Position numbers and translations under genes: made by a program
Assembly (NCBI GenBank): GCA_021772775.1
Contig: JAJFLH010000006.1
Location: 220,325-284,324 of the forward strand
Source of the DNA: Mariprofundus sp.
GTDB taxonomy: Bacteria > Pseudomonadota > Zetaproteobacteria > Mariprofundales > Mariprofundaceae
Length of the DNA stretch: 64,000 nucleotides
Direction: 5' to 3'
The notes under the pieces: generated by a model
The model's database searches: none
What the model was told of the DNA's origin: nothing
The model's input: the letters and a program-made list of their open reading frames with translations, nothing else
Shown here: positions 54,199 through 64,000 of the stretch, in pieces
Numbering within the stretch: position 1 is the stretch's first letter
How the letters are laid out: every line of letters begins with the position of its first letter

Positions 54199-55305
54199 AT
54201 GCGTGATCAGATAGTCTTACCACGCCGACAGAGTAGAGAAATCCAGGTGGGAAACGTTGCGGTTGGCGGTAATGCTCCTGTTGCCGTGCAATCGATGACC
54301 AATACGCTCACTACCGATATTGATGCCACGGTGGCGCAAGTGCTGCGCTTGGAAGAGGCCGGGGCAGATATTGTACGCATCTCTGTGCCTGATCCTGAAT
54401 CGGCGGCGGCGATGCCGGAAATCCTGAATCAGACCAATGTACCGATTATTGCCGATATTCATTTTAGTTACAAAATGGCTCTGTTATCGCTGGAAGCGGG
54501 TGTGCATGGTTTGCGTTTGAATCCGGGTAATATTGGTGGCCGGGATCGTGTTGAGCGGGTGGTCAAAGCGGCGGCTGAGCGCGGTGTTTCCATTCGTATT
54601 GGGGTGAATGCAGGTTCGTTGGAAAAAGAGTTAAATGAAAAATATGGTGAACCATGTGCTGATGCGATGGTTGAGTCAGCTTTGAATCACATCCATATTT
54701 TAGAAGATATGAATTTCAATGATATTAAAGTATCGCTCAAAGCGAGTAATATTCCGATGACCGTAGCTGCCTATCGAAAGCTGGCCGCGAAGGTGGATTA
54801 TCCATTGCATCTTGGCATCACTGAATCAGGTAGCCGTTTTGGGGGGACTGTAAAATCGTCGATAGGTCTTGGTCTGTTGTTGGCTGATGGTATTGGCGAC
54901 ACGATTCGAGTCTCTCTGGCGGCAGAGCCGGAAGAAGAGGTGAAAGTAGGTTTTGAAATTCTGAAATCATTGGGTTTACGTCATCGTGGTGTCAATTTGA
55001 TTGCCTGTCCAAGTTGCGCCCGGCAGAAGTTTAATGTCATTAATATTGTAGCAGAGCTTGAAGAGCGTCTGGCTCACATTCAAGAGAATATTGATGTGGC
55101 GGTGATTGGCTGCGTGGTCAATGGGCCAGGTGAAGCCAAAGAGGTAGATGTCGGTATTACTGGAGGTTACCCGGTTCATATGATGTATCGTGATGGTGAG
55201 AAATCTGAAAAAATCAGGTCTACAAATATTGTTGATCAGTTGGTTGAAGATGTGGAACGGCGTGCGGCAGCGATACGGCAAGCAACAGATGGGGAGAAGA
55301 ACTAG
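54199..55305 (+). CDS. ispG: 4-hydroxy-3-methylbut-2-enyl diphosphate synthase
   Basis: 368 residues, MEP-pathway [4Fe-4S] enzyme converting MEcPP to HMBPP. TIM barrel start VAVQSMTNTLTTDIDATVAQ, GLRLNPGNIG, cluster ligands in LIACPSCARQ (Cys271, 274) and VIGCVVNGPGEAKE. TAGGAGGG Shine-Dalgarno upstream. One-base overlap with hisS. Confidence 0.98.
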   Translation: MRDQIVLPRRQSREIQVGNVAVGGNAPVAVQSMTNTLTTDIDATVAQVLRLEEAGADIVRISVPDPESAAAMPEILNQTNVPIIADIHFSYKMALLSLEAGVHGLRLNPGNIGGRDRVERVVKAAAERGVSIRIGVNAGSLEKELNEKYGEPCADAMVESALNHIHILEDMNFNDIKVSLKASNIPMTVAAYRKLAAKVDYPLHLGITESGSRFGGTVKSSIGLGLLLADGIGDTIRVSLAAEPEEEVKVGFEILKSLGLRHRGVNLIACPSCARQKFNVINIVAELEERLAHIQENIDVAVIGCVVNGPGEAKEVDVGITGGYPVHMMYRDGEKSEKIRSTNIVDQLVEDVERRAAAIRQATDGEKN

Positions 55306-56567
55306 TGGCGGCTAAAAAATTACAAAGTATTCGTGGTATTCATGATGGTTTACCTGCAGAAGTACGACTTTGGCAGAAGGTGGAGAGTGCTGCACGGAAA
55401 GTGTTCTCAACATATGCCTTTTCTGAGGTACGCTTGCCTATATTGGAGCCGACGGAGCTGTTTGTGCGCTCAATTGGTGAAGCAACCGATATTGTTTCCA
55501 AAGAGATGTATGCGTTTACCGACCAGGGCAATGATAATATCTGTCTTCGTCCTGAAGGTACGGCAGGTTCCGTGCGCGCTTACCTGCAGGGTGGTTTAAC
55601 GCGCTCAGGCACTCAGCGTTGGTTTTATATCGGCCCTATGTTTCGACGTGAGCGGCCCCAAAAAGGACGTTTAAGACAGTTTCAACAAATTGGTGTGGAG
55701 ATGTTCGGCGCCAATGGGCCTCTGGAAGATGCTGAAGTTCTGGCTATGGCGCACAATTTTTTATCGGAGTTGGGCATCAGTGGTTTGCAACTGGAGGTGA
55801 ACTCGCTGGGCTGTTCGGCGTGTCGTCCCGGCTATCGCGAGGCATTGCTCACTTATCTGAATGAACGCAGTGATAAATTATGTGAAACATGCGTTGAACG
55901 TGTTGATAAAAACCCGATGCGTGTGCTCGACTGTAAAGAGACCTCGTGTCAGGCTGAGTTGAATGATGCGCCTGAAATGGTGAATCATCTGTGTGAGGGC
56001 TGTGAAACACATTTTAGCGGTTTGAAAGTAGGTCTGCATGCATTGAATGTGCCTTATAAAATCAATGCCCGCATTGTGCGTGGTTTGGATTATTATAATC
56101 GCACTGCCTTTGAAATTGTTACAGATCAGCTGGGTTCGCAGGGTACTGTTCTGGCCGGTGGTCGTTATGATGGTTTAGTGACCGAGCTGGGAGGGCCTGC
56201 CACATCAGCGATTGGTTTTGCCGCTGGTTTGGAGCGCCTTGGCATGTTGCTCAACGAGACTGATGCAGCGCTTGTCGATGTGGCTGTGGTTGCACTGGGT
56301 GAGGAAGTCATCAGTTATTCGATGCAGCAGGCTGCGCAGTTACGCGGAGAAGGCTTTAGTGTTGTGCATTGTGGTGGTGGTAGTGCCAAACGTCAGTTTA
56401 AAGTGGTTGATCGTGAAGGAGCACGTTTCGTTGTTATCATCGGAGAAGAAGAGATGCAGCAGGCTCGTGTGACATTGAAAGATATGGCGACAGGAGATCA
56501 GCAGCAGCTGAGTGTGGATAAATTAACAGCTGTCTTGGGCAAATCATCAAAGGCTGAGACGATCTGA
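55305..56567 (+). CDS. hisS: histidyl-tRNA synthetase
   Basis: 420 residues, class IIa. SIRGIHDGLP, LRPEGTAGSVRAYLQ (motif 2 region), FRRERPQKGRLRQFQQIG and the histidine-binding LVRGLDYYNRTAFEI-like segment (IVRGLDYYNRTAFEI) plus AGGRYDGL. C-terminal anticodon domain present. GTG start inside the ispG stop (TAGTG). Confidence 0.98.
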   Translation: MAAKKLQSIRGIHDGLPAEVRLWQKVESAARKVFSTYAFSEVRLPILEPTELFVRSIGEATDIVSKEMYAFTDQGNDNICLRPEGTAGSVRAYLQGGLTRSGTQRWFYIGPMFRRERPQKGRLRQFQQIGVEMFGANGPLEDAEVLAMAHNFLSELGISGLQLEVNSLGCSACRPGYREALLTYLNERSDKLCETCVERVDKNPMRVLDCKETSCQAELNDAPEMVNHLCEGCETHFSGLKVGLHALNVPYKINARIVRGLDYYNRTAFEIVTDQLGSQGTVLAGGRYDGLVTELGGPATSAIGFAAGLERLGMLLNETDAALVDVAVVALGEEVISYSMQQAAQLRGEGFSVVHCGGGSAKRQFKVVDREGARFVVIIGEEEMQQARVTLKDMATGDQQQLSVDKLTAVLGKSSKAETI

Positions 56568-56654
56568 TCAGGATGTATTCAAAGTGATCCCGTTGTCAGC
56601 TAAGGGTGTTGTGGCTCAGCTCGCTACTATTCTAATGATGCAGGTGGATATCAT

Positions 56655-59384
56655 ATGATGAGATTATTAGATCGATGCTTTATCTTTTTCTCATCTGAGA
56701 AGAAGGCAATTCAGAAGCCGAAATGCGGAGGCTCAATCCCAGCTCTGTTGTTGGCGATATGCGCAGTACTCATGCCGATAGACGCAGCGGCTGCAGGTAA
56801 GGTGTACCGGACATTATTGGATGCAAATCAACAGATGTTCGAAGTCTATGATATTGCCACCAACAGTTGGACGGTATTGGCAGGGGTGACGACAGGGCAT
56901 CAGATGGCGACAGCGTCGAGTGGCAAGCTCTATATGCACAACGCGCTCACCAATCAGATCCAGCTCTATGATGAGCTTACCGATAGCTGGAGTAATGTGC
57001 AGGCGGGGCCAGTCGGTTATCTTAGTGGGCTAGGCAATCTGGAAGTGACAAAAGATGGTGGCTTTATACTAAGCAAAAGTGGCTCGGCGACGGTCTATTA
57101 CTCCGGCAATGGTGGTTGGAATATGTTTACGCTGCCAGCAGCAGCCAGTGCATTGGGGGATTATGATCCGATTACGCATACTCTTGTTCTGGCCAAGCTG
57201 AACAGCGAAATCTTCTGGAAAATTGATATGGCCAGCTTGAGTGTGATTGAGTTTAATGTAGGCGCTCTGAATGCATCTGAAACCAGACGCTTCGGCAAGA
57301 TTTATAACAATCGCTGGTATACACAGTCAGTTTCAGGGCCGGTTGCGCACTGGGGCTTGCTTGATCCTGCGCTTGCTGTTGTGCGTGGGGTGTCGGTAGC
57401 AGCAGGCGTTTTTCATCTATCGGCATCTGTGGATAAAACCAATGGGCTGTTTTATGTGCAGCCTTTCGGATCGACGCTGTTTTTTTCGTGGAATCCGGTT
57501 AGCGATAGCTATACGCCACTGCTCTCCTCCAGTGCAGGTTCAGGTCATAGCAGCCTGGTCTTTTCAGTGCCTGATCTGCCGCCAGTTGGCGCCATTATCA
57601 TCGATGCGGGTGCTGCGAACACGAATACAACAGCGGTGACGCTTGATCTGGCATGTAGCGATGATGTTGGCTGCCTTCAGATGCAGTTTTCAAATGACAA
57701 TACCAACTGGAGTGCGCCAGAGGCCAATGCTGCCAATAAGAGCTGGTTGCTTGTCACTGCTGTCGACGGTGTGCGCTCGGTTTATGTACGCTTTATTGAT
57801 ACGGCTGGTAATATCTCCAACGCAATCGGAGATGCAATAGTTGTTGATACCGTCGCACCAGCAATGCCTACGATTACCGTTCCTGTGAATAATACCTACA
57901 GCAATAGCCCTATGCGGCCTGTTATATCCGGCACAGCCGAGGCGGGCGCGAATGTAACGCTAAACGATGGTGGTGCACTGCTTGCTTTGCTGTCGGCAGC
58001 TGGGGGCAACTGGAGTATGTCTTCCGGTAGTGCCTTGTTTTCAGAGGGGCAACATCTCTTGACGATAACAGCAACGGATTCGGCAGGCAATTCAGGCGTT
58101 GCCAATACACTCAATTATTGGGTTGATCTCACCGCGCCTGTGGTGAGTGCACCACCGGCGCTACAGAGCGAGGCGACAGGCCCATTTACGCCGCTTGCAT
58201 TGGGCATGGCTACTGCAAATGATAATATTGATGGTGCCTTAATACCGGTGCTAAACAATTCAGGCCCATTCGCAGTTGGAGCCACAGCCGTGACCTGGAG
58301 CGCGACGGATCAAGCCGGTAATGCAGGTAGTGCAGCGCAAATTGTGAGTGTGGTTGATACGACACCGCCTGCCATCACGCTGCCCGCTAATCTTACTCTA
58401 CTGGGGGATGTTGCACTGGGTGGTTTGCCCGTTAACGACGCTGTGATTGCTGCGCTTATTGCCGGAGTGACGGCAACAGATCTCGTCGATGGTGCAATTA
58501 CACCGACCAACAATGCTCCTGCTCTGTTCGCCAATGGCACTGCCAGCAGGATTACTTTTACAGCCATCGATGCGAGTGGCAATCTGGCCACAGCAGCCTC
58601 AATGGTGACTGTGACGGTGAATAACCCAGCCGGAACAGGTAATAATGCGCCAGCACCTTCCGGTACTGGTTTGACAATTGCGCAGTCATTGGCAGTGGGG
58701 CTGGATCCGAACGCGCTGACTACTGATACAGATGGGGATGGTATTCAGGATATTACTGAAGTGGGTGATCCCGCCAATCCGTATGACAGTGATGCAGATG
58801 GTGTGTTAGATGTTTTTGAAGCCGGAGTGAAAGCGCATGATGCATCTCTGGCCGCTGGATTGCAGCTTGGTAATGGTAGTGTGGATATTACCAGCACTGG
58901 ACAGGCGATCAGTAATGTCAGTCATCTCGCCAATGCTGCGGGTCAGCCGGCAGGCTTTGCTTTTCCGTTTGGTCTATTGTCCTATCACTCCACGGTTGTA
59001 GTCGGTGCAAGTCAGACAGTATCTCTTGCATTTAGTTCACCATTGCCGCTGAATCCTGTGCTCTACAAGGTTAACAGTGCTGGGGTGTATAGTTTGATTC
59101 CGAATGGTGCAGGGGTGGATCAGTGGAGGCAGTTGAATGCCAATAGCATAGCTATCACGTTGTTGGATGGTGGGGTCTTTGATCTGGATGGCCTGCCAAA
59201 TGGTGTGATTGTTGACCCTGTTGCCGTAGCCACAAGTATACCTGTAGTGGCACCTGTGCAGAGCTATACTTCAGGTGGATGTGTGATGGCCTCCTCTTCA
59301 GATGGGTCTTTAGATCCGCTACTGGCCCTGTTGATCGTGTTATCAGTCGCTTCTCTTATGCGGCGGCGCCAGCAGTCATTTTAA
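56655..59384 (+). CDS. secreted Ig-like/HYR repeat protein with CTERM-type sorting tail
   Basis: 909 residues. Signal peptide (hydrophobic core about 30-41, ending DAAAAG near 47). A beta-propeller/kelch-like part (about 48-315: VYDIATNSWTVLAG, QLYDELTDSWSNVQAG); Ig-like and HYR-like modules (about 400-665: ISGTAEAGANVTLNDGG; TVPVNNTYSN); an Asp-rich thrombospondin-3/EF-like stretch DTDGDGIQD (about 692) probably binding Ca2+; and a C-terminal tail with SGGCVMASSSDGSLDPLLAL, a membrane helix and RRRQQSF. The tail resembles JDVT-CTERM/rhombosortase-type sorting signals. Likely surface or matrix protein; role unknown. Confidence 0.75.
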   Translation: MMRLLDRCFIFFSSEKKAIQKPKCGGSIPALLLAICAVLMPIDAAAAGKVYRTLLDANQQMFEVYDIATNSWTVLAGVTTGHQMATASSGKLYMHNALTNQIQLYDELTDSWSNVQAGPVGYLSGLGNLEVTKDGGFILSKSGSATVYYSGNGGWNMFTLPAAASALGDYDPITHTLVLAKLNSEIFWKIDMASLSVIEFNVGALNASETRRFGKIYNNRWYTQSVSGPVAHWGLLDPALAVVRGVSVAAGVFHLSASVDKTNGLFYVQPFGSTLFFSWNPVSDSYTPLLSSSAGSGHSSLVFSVPDLPPVGAIIIDAGAANTNTTAVTLDLACSDDVGCLQMQFSNDNTNWSAPEANAANKSWLLVTAVDGVRSVYVRFIDTAGNISNAIGDAIVVDTVAPAMPTITVPVNNTYSNSPMRPVISGTAEAGANVTLNDGGALLALLSAAGGNWSMSSGSALFSEGQHLLTITATDSAGNSGVANTLNYWVDLTAPVVSAPPALQSEATGPFTPLALGMATANDNIDGALIPVLNNSGPFAVGATAVTWSATDQAGNAGSAAQIVSVVDTTPPAITLPANLTLLGDVALGGLPVNDAVIAALIAGVTATDLVDGAITPTNNAPALFANGTASRITFTAIDASGNLATAASMVTVTVNNPAGTGNNAPAPSGTGLTIAQSLAVGLDPNALTTDTDGDGIQDITEVGDPANPYDSDADGVLDVFEAGVKAHDASLAAGLQLGNGSVDITSTGQAISNVSHLANAAGQPAGFAFPFGLLSYHSTVVVGASQTVSLAFSSPLPLNPVLYKVNSAGVYSLIPNGAGVDQWRQLNANSIAITLLDGGVFDLDGLPNGVIVDPVAVATSIPVVAPVQSYTSGGCVMASSSDGSLDPLLALLIVLSVASLMRRRQQSF

Positions 59385-59489
59385 CGGCTGGTTTGTAAGG
59401 CGAGTGTTACTTCAATGGCTTATTTTCGTGCAGTAGATAGGCCAAATAGAGACTTGTTTAAGTTCAATTTATAGCTGAGTTAGGTGAAA

Positions 59490-59518
59490 TTTTCAGTGTG
59501 ATCTGTAGTGCTTACAAT
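59490..59518 (+). promoter_or_regulatory. putative sigma-70 promoter of secA
   Basis: TTTTCA (59490-59495), a 17-nt spacer and TACAAT (59513-59518), about 100 nt before secA. The rest of the 236-nt gap shows no gene. Confidence 0.45.
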
Positions 59519-59620
59519 AGACTTACTTGGTGGGTGCGTTAGGCCATGTTAGTCTCGCGAGCCTTGGATGCTCTGTTTTTACACGGGCATCCTTAGTTTT
59601 TTAGCTGGAGCACCATCATC

Positions 59621-62272
59621 ATGTTTAGTATTTTAACCAAGTTGTTCGGAAGCCGTAATGAGCGTCTGCTTAAAGACCTCTGGCCGCTTGTCAAACAGGT
59701 CAATGACTTCGAGGCTGACGCAAAGGCGCTTTCTGATGAGGACCTGGCTGCAAAAACAGAAGAGTTTCGTGGCCGTTTGAACGATGGCGCTACGGTTGAT
59801 GAGTTATTAGCTGAAGCTTTTGCAGTAGTGCGTGAAGCCTCTTCACGTGTGCTCGGTATGCGCCATTTCGATGTGCAGGTCATTGGGGCCGGTATCTTGA
59901 ATCAGGGTAAAATCGCCGAAATGAAAACGGGTGAAGGTAAGACGCTGATGGCAACATTGGCTGTTTATCTTAACGCTCTGTCCGGCAAGGGCGCCCATGT
60001 TGTTACGGTGAATGACTATCTGGCCAAACGTGATGCTGAACATATGGGGCAGCTCTATGGCTTCCTTGGTCTATCTACAGGCGTAATTGTCAATGGCATT
60101 ACACCGGAAGAACGCCGTGCGGCTTATGCTGCTGACATTACTTATGGTACCAATAACGAATTCGGTTTCGATTATCTGCGCGATAATATGGCTTTTAACA
60201 AAGACGAACTGGTACAGCGTGGGCACCATTATGCCATCGTCGATGAAGTCGATTCTATCCTGATCGATGAGGCGCGCACGCCGTTGATTATTTCAGGCCC
60301 GGCTGAAGCTGCCGGTGATCTCTATGGTCAGACTGATCTGTTGATCAAGCAGTTGGTGGAAACAGATTACGAAAAAGATGAAAAAGACAAAGCTGTTTCG
60401 TTTACCGAAGTGGGTAACGAACATATGGAGCAGCTGTTTCGTGATGCGGAGCTGATGCCTGAAGGCACACTTTATGATCCTGAAAATGTAAATCTAATGC
60501 ATGCTGCAACCCAGTGTCTGCGCGCCAATACACTATTTACACGCGAAGTGGATTATATCGTACGTGATGATGAAGTGATCATCATTGATGAATTTACTGG
60601 CCGTATGATGCCGGGTCGTCGTTACTCCGATGGTCAGCATCAGGCTTTGGAAGCCAAAGAGGGCGTAACGGTTCAACCGGAAAACCAGACGCTGGCTTCG
60701 ATCACCTTCCAGAACTATTTCCGTATGTATGACAAATTGGCAGGTATGACCGGTACGGCTGATACCGAAGCCGAAGAGTTTCATAAAATTTATAAACTCG
60801 AAGTCGTTATCGTTCCAACCAATCGGGATATGATTCGTAACGATATGCCTGATGTGATTTATCGTGATGTTGAGGATAAATTCAATGCAATTATCACTGA
60901 TATTGAATCGGTACATAAAACTAGTGCACCGATTCTGGTCGGTACAATCTCGATTGAAAAGTCCGAACTGTTGTCTGAGCATCTGACCAAGCGTGGTATC
61001 GAACATGAAGTGTTGAATGCCAAGCAGCATGCTCGCGAAGCTGAAATCGTTTCACAGGCCGGGCGTAAAGGTGCTGTAACGATTGCAACCAATATGGCTG
61101 GTCGTGGTACGGATATCATGCTGGGTGGTAACCCTGAGATGTTGATTGCTGCATTGCCGGCTAAATTGTCCGATGCTGATCGTGAAGCCAAAGCGAAAGA
61201 GATTCGAGAGGCTTGTGCGGCAGAGCATATCGAAGTGGTTAACGCTGGTGGTTTGCATATTCTAGGTACTGAACGTCATGAATCACGCCGTATTGATAAC
61301 CAGTTGCGTGGTCGTGCGGGGCGTCAGGGTGACCCAGGGCTGACTCACTTCTACCTCTCTCTGGATGATGATCTGATGCGTATTTTCGGTGGCGAAAAAA
61401 TGCAGGCAATGATGACCAAATTAGGTTTCGAGAAGGGTGAGGCGATTGAGCATCCTTGGGTGACTAAAGCGATTGAGAATTCACAGAAGAAGGTGGAAGG
61501 CCGTAACTTCGATGTGCGTAAGCAGTTGCTGGAGTATGATGATGTGATGAATCAGCAGCGTGATGTGGTCTATTCACAGCGTCGTGAACTGTTGGAAGCT
61601 GATGATGTGAGCGATGTGGTTGCCGATATGCAGGCGGATTTGGCAGGTCGTTTGGAGGCTGAATTTTTGCAAGGTCATCCGGAAGAGTGGCCATTGGATG
61701 AGTTGCGTGATGCGCTCAAAGAACGTTTAACAATAGAATCTGATCCTGAGGCTTGGTTGGCCAGTGATGATGTTGAAACCTCTGAAGATATGGTCGTGAA
61801 AATTGATGAGGCTCTGAAAGCGCATATGGCTGCAAAAGAGGAGATCACTGGTATTGAGCAGATGCGCCACTTTGAGAAGTATCTGGTGTTGCAGATATTT
61901 GATCATCTGTGGAAAGAGCATCTGCTGGCCATGGATCACCTGCGTCAAAGTGTGGGCCTGCGTGGTTATGCGCAGAAACAGCCGATTCAGGAGTACAAAC
62001 GCGAATCATTTGAACTGTTTGAATCGATGCTCGATAAAGTGCGTGAAGAGACCATGTTGGCGATGCACCGTGTACAAGTTGAAATGGAGCAGGAAGTACC
62101 ACTGGTAGAAGAACCTCGGGAAAGTACGCCGGTAAATTATAATCTTGGCGAAGAAGCGGAAGAAGAGGCGCAACATACTTATAAACGTGAACATCCAAAA
62201 GTTGGGCGCAATGAGCCATGCCCGTGTGGTTCGGGTAAGAAGTACAAACAGTGCCATGGTAAACACGCCTAA
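59621..62272 (+). CDS. secA: preprotein translocase ATPase SecA
   Basis: 883 residues, full length. Walker [15 protein letters not shown] (about 102), DEAD-type [33 protein letters not shown], the [22 protein letters not shown] arginine-finger region, and the C-terminal zinc/SecB site [19 protein letters not shown] with three Cys and one His. TAATG overlap with argJ. Confidence 0.98.
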   Translation: MFSILTKLFGSRNERLLKDLWPLVKQVNDFEADAKALSDEDLAAKTEEFRGRLNDGATVDELLAEAFAVVREASSRVLGMRHFDVQVIGAGILNQGKIAEMKTGEGKTLMATLAVYLNALSGKGAHVVTVNDYLAKRDAEHMGQLYGFLGLSTGVIVNGITPEERRAAYAADITYGTNNEFGFDYLRDNMAFNKDELVQRGHHYAIVDEVDSILIDEARTPLIISGPAEAAGDLYGQTDLLIKQLVETDYEKDEKDKAVSFTEVGNEHMEQLFRDAELMPEGTLYDPENVNLMHAATQCLRANTLFTREVDYIVRDDEVIIIDEFTGRMMPGRRYSDGQHQALEAKEGVTVQPENQTLASITFQNYFRMYDKLAGMTGTADTEAEEFHKIYKLEVVIVPTNRDMIRNDMPDVIYRDVEDKFNAIITDIESVHKTSAPILVGTISIEKSELLSEHLTKRGIEHEVLNAKQHAREAEIVSQAGRKGAVTIATNMAGRGTDIMLGGNPEMLIAALPAKLSDADREAKAKEIREACAAEHIEVVNAGGLHILGTERHESRRIDNQLRGRAGRQGDPGLTHFYLSLDDDLMRIFGGEKMQAMMTKLGFEKGEAIEHPWVTKAIENSQKKVEGRNFDVRKQLLEYDDVMNQQRDVVYSQRRELLEADDVSDVVADMQADLAGRLEAEFLQGHPEEWPLDELRDALKERLTIESDPEAWLASDDVETSEDMVVKIDEALKAHMAAKEEITGIEQMRHFEKYLVLQIFDHLWKEHLLAMDHLRQSVGLRGYAQKQPIQEYKRESFELFESMLDKVREETMLAMHRVQVEMEQEVPLVEEPRESTPVNYNLGEEAEEEAQHTYKREHPKVGRNEPCPCGSGKKYKQCHGKHA

Positions 62273-63477
62273 TGCCGGTTAATGCTCCTGAACTTAGCCC
62301 TGCACTGCATGTGCCCGGCTTTCGTGTTGGGACAGCATCATGTGGTGTGAAATCAGCTGATCTGAAGGGTAAACGCACGGATTTGACTATTATCGCGGCT
62401 GAGGTGGATTGCCATGCTGCCGCCACCTTTACCCAGAATCGCTTGCGCGCAGCTTGTGTGGATTTGGGTGAGAAGGCTGTCAATCGGCATGGTACAGAGA
62501 TTCGAGCCATTGTTGCCAATAGTGGCAATGCCAATGCGGGCACAGGTATCCGTGAAGAAGAGTGGGCTCAGATGATGATTACATCAGCAGCTGATGCGCT
62601 GAAGATCTCTCCTGATCAGGTGTTATCGGCCTCAACCGGTGTGATTGGCACACCATTCCCGATTGATCGCATTATAGAGGGTATCGAAGAGGCTGCTGTC
62701 TCAGAAGCGGACTGGATGCAGGGCGCCAATGCTATCCGCACCACCGACACATATGCCAAATGGGGCAGCCGCAGAGTGGGCGACTACACCATCACAGGCA
62801 TATCCAAGGGTAGTGGCATGATTCATCCGAACATGGCGACTATGCTAGGTTTTATTGCTACCGATGCGCCGATTAATCAAGCTGATTTGCAGTCGATGAT
62901 CAAACGTGTGGTGGATCTTTCGTTTAACGCTATCAGTGTCGATGGTGATACATCGACCAACGATACCGTTTATCTGCTCTCCAGTGGTTTAGGGCTGGGG
63001 TATGAGCCGCTGCAGGATCTGTTTGAGTTTGAAACCGTATTGACCGATCTCTGCATTGAATTGGCTCAGATGATTGTGCGCGATGGTGAAGGTGTCAGTA
63101 AGTTTGTCACCATCAACGTTGAAGGCGCAAACAGTGCTGAAGAAGCGCGTCATGTGGCACGGACCATTGCTATCTCGCCATTGGTGAAAACTGCTTTTGC
63201 CGGTTCCGATGCCAATTGGGGTCGTATTGTTGCTGCTGCCGGTAATGCAGGCATCGACTTTGAGGCTGATAAAATATCCTTACGATGTGATGATGTTGTG
63301 ATGATGGAAAATGGCAATCTGTTGGCAGATTACCGCGATGCGGATGGCATGGCAGTGTTTGCCCAGGCTGAATTCTCGATCACACTAAACCTTGGTATGG
63401 GGGATGAGTCTGCCCGTGTCTGGACAGGTGATTTCACCCATGAATATATCACCATCAATGCGGAGTATCGCACTTAG
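62272..63477 (+). CDS. argJ: bifunctional ornithine acetyltransferase / N-acetylglutamate synthase
   Basis: 401 residues, self-cleaving arginine-biosynthesis enzyme. The autocleavage site is in KGSGMIHPNMATMLGFIATD, with Thr191 as the expected new N-terminal nucleophile. ANSGNANAGTG and SVDGDTSTNDT are further signatures. Translationally coupled to secA, a neighbourhood seen in other proteobacteria. Confidence 0.97.
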   Translation: MPVNAPELSPALHVPGFRVGTASCGVKSADLKGKRTDLTIIAAEVDCHAAATFTQNRLRAACVDLGEKAVNRHGTEIRAIVANSGNANAGTGIREEEWAQMMITSAADALKISPDQVLSASTGVIGTPFPIDRIIEGIEEAAVSEADWMQGANAIRTTDTYAKWGSRRVGDYTITGISKGSGMIHPNMATMLGFIATDAPINQADLQSMIKRVVDLSFNAISVDGDTSTNDTVYLLSSGLGLGYEPLQDLFEFETVLTDLCIELAQMIVRDGEGVSKFVTINVEGANSAEEARHVARTIAISPLVKTAFAGSDANWGRIVAAAGNAGIDFEADKISLRCDDVVMMENGNLLADYRDADGMAVFAQAEFSITLNLGMGDESARVWTGDFTHEYITINAEYRT

Positions 63478-63537
63478 TTTGTATCATCTGCAAAACAGCT
63501 CCTGTTTTTTACTCAATACAGATGGGCTGATACGCTA

Positions 63538-63936
63538 ATGCGCACGCATACTATTGCCCTTATTGCCCCCTTCGATAAACAAGGGAAACTCTTACTACTG
63601 AAAAGGGATGCCAACCAGCATTGCGGTGAGTTGTGGTCATTCCCCGGTGGTAAGGTTGAAGCAGGGGAAACACCGAAAAAAGCAGCCATACGTGAACTCA
63701 TGGAAGAAACAGGTTTGAACGCTTCAAACTGGAAGCTGCTTGGTATGCACGATTTCGCATATCCTGACCGTAAACTAAACTTCCTTCTCTTTCGCTGCTT
63801 ATGTGAAGATACAGAAAAGCTGCTGTGTGAATCTGCTCATGTTTGGGCCGATGCGGCCCGACTGCACGAGTATCCGATGCCTGAAGCCAATGCAGAGCTA
63901 CTCAACATGCTGAGTCATAAACTAACCGAGCTCTGA
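63538..63936 (+). CDS. mutT: Nudix hydrolase, MutT-like
   Basis: 132 residues. A complete Nudix box GGKVEAGETPKKAAIREL followed by MEETGL (about 40-62) supplies the metal-binding Glu residues. The length and the SFPGGKVE context match MutT 8-oxo-dGTP hydrolases, and its place after secA-argJ supports this; the substrate is inferred. ATG 63538 has no strong Shine-Dalgarno sequence. Confidence 0.9.
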   Translation: MRTHTIALIAPFDKQGKLLLLKRDANQHCGELWSFPGGKVEAGETPKKAAIRELMEETGLNASNWKLLGMHDFAYPDRKLNFLLFRCLCEDTEKLLCESAHVWADAARLHEYPMPEANAELLNMLSHKLTEL

Positions 63937-63944
63937 ACTGCTTA

Positions 63945-63974
63945 TTGAGGCCTTCAGCCAGCATAAAGCCTCAA
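63945..63974. terminator. inverted repeat after mutT
   Basis: Arms TTGAGGC/GCCTCAA, 7 bp, with a 16-nt loop, 8 nt after the mutT stop. No T tract follows; possible terminator or 3'-end structure. Confidence 0.35.
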
Positions 63975-64000
63975 GCCCTGCAGAAATTAGAACTACATCT

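Noticed and set aside
60533..61030. 165-codon minus-strand frame inside secA
   Set aside because: Composition is that of reversed coding sequence; no domain or start signal.
61845..62543. 232-codon minus-strand frame opposite the secA/argJ junction
   Set aside because: Both secA and argJ are certain on the plus strand; the translation has no recognisable domain and no ribosome-binding site.

Overview
The window is a dense, single-chromosome stretch of a Gram-negative bacterium with moderate GC. It looks proteobacterial: a flagellar hierarchy with sigma-54-type activators and a sigma-28-type promoter, a standard 14-gene nuo operon (nuoC and nuoD separate), the atpIBEFHAGDC-glmUS order, a FliX-like protein and the secA-argJ-mutT neighbourhood. 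I lean towards a Zetaproteobacterium (Mariprofundus-like iron oxidiser). That is an inference from gene content and remembered family resemblance, not a search result. No phage, IS element, CRISPR array or rRNA operon is visible.

Layout. (1) 1-1000: start of a PIN-PhoH ATPase gene (minus, cut by the window edge), then tRNA-Gly(GCC) with its own promoter and terminator, then tRNA-Cys(GCA). (2) 1.1-4.05 kb: a small Gln-rich protein coupled to a radical SAM enzyme; a divergent DUF190/CRP-family pair; a small Rieske ferredoxin. (3) 4.2-18.8 kb: complete complex I operon nuoABCDEFGHIJKLMN. The nuoE/F, nuoF/G and nuoG/H junctions carry related hairpin-rich spacers, and nuoI/nuoJ are joined by a 14-codon mini-ORF. 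(4) 18.9-25.9 kb: F1Fo ATP synthase operon with promoter and terminator. (5) 26-29.2 kb: glmU-glmS for UDP-GlcNAc synthesis, ended by a perfect 32-nt palindrome. (6) 29.3-32.4 kb: a VOC-like protein, Mrp/ApbC Fe-S carrier, a PfkB-type kinase and a DUF523 protein. (7) 32.5-39.6 kb (minus): flgB-flgC-fliE-fliF-fliG-fliH-fliI-fliJ-motE, i.e. rod base, MS ring, switch and export ATPase. (8) 39.7-44.7 kb (minus): a FleQ-like sigma-54 activator, a TPR protein and an NtrC-type activator. (9) 45-51.4 kb: a second-messenger region. A sigma-28-type promoter precedes a small protein, a stand-alone receiver, a receiver/HD-GYP protein and a PilZ protein; opposite lie a diguanylate cyclase with a FliX-like gene, bolA and yhbY; then a Rossmann-GGDEF fusion. 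(10) 51.5-54.2 kb: a membrane class III nucleotide cyclase and a lipoprotein. (11) 54.2-56.6 kb: ispG-hisS. (12) 56.7-59.4 kb: a large secreted Ig/HYR protein with a CTERM-like sorting tail. (13) 59.6-63.9 kb: secA-argJ-mutT.

Together the genes cover the core respiratory chain (complex I plus ATP synthase), envelope precursor supply, and an early flagellar operon wired into c-di-GMP and probably cAMP signalling. The most unusual things I see are the repeated, apparently covarying hairpins inside the nuo operon, the nuoI/nuoJ mini-ORF, the sigma-28-controlled c-di-GMP operon, the Rossmann-GGDEF fusion and the CTERM-tagged surface protein.
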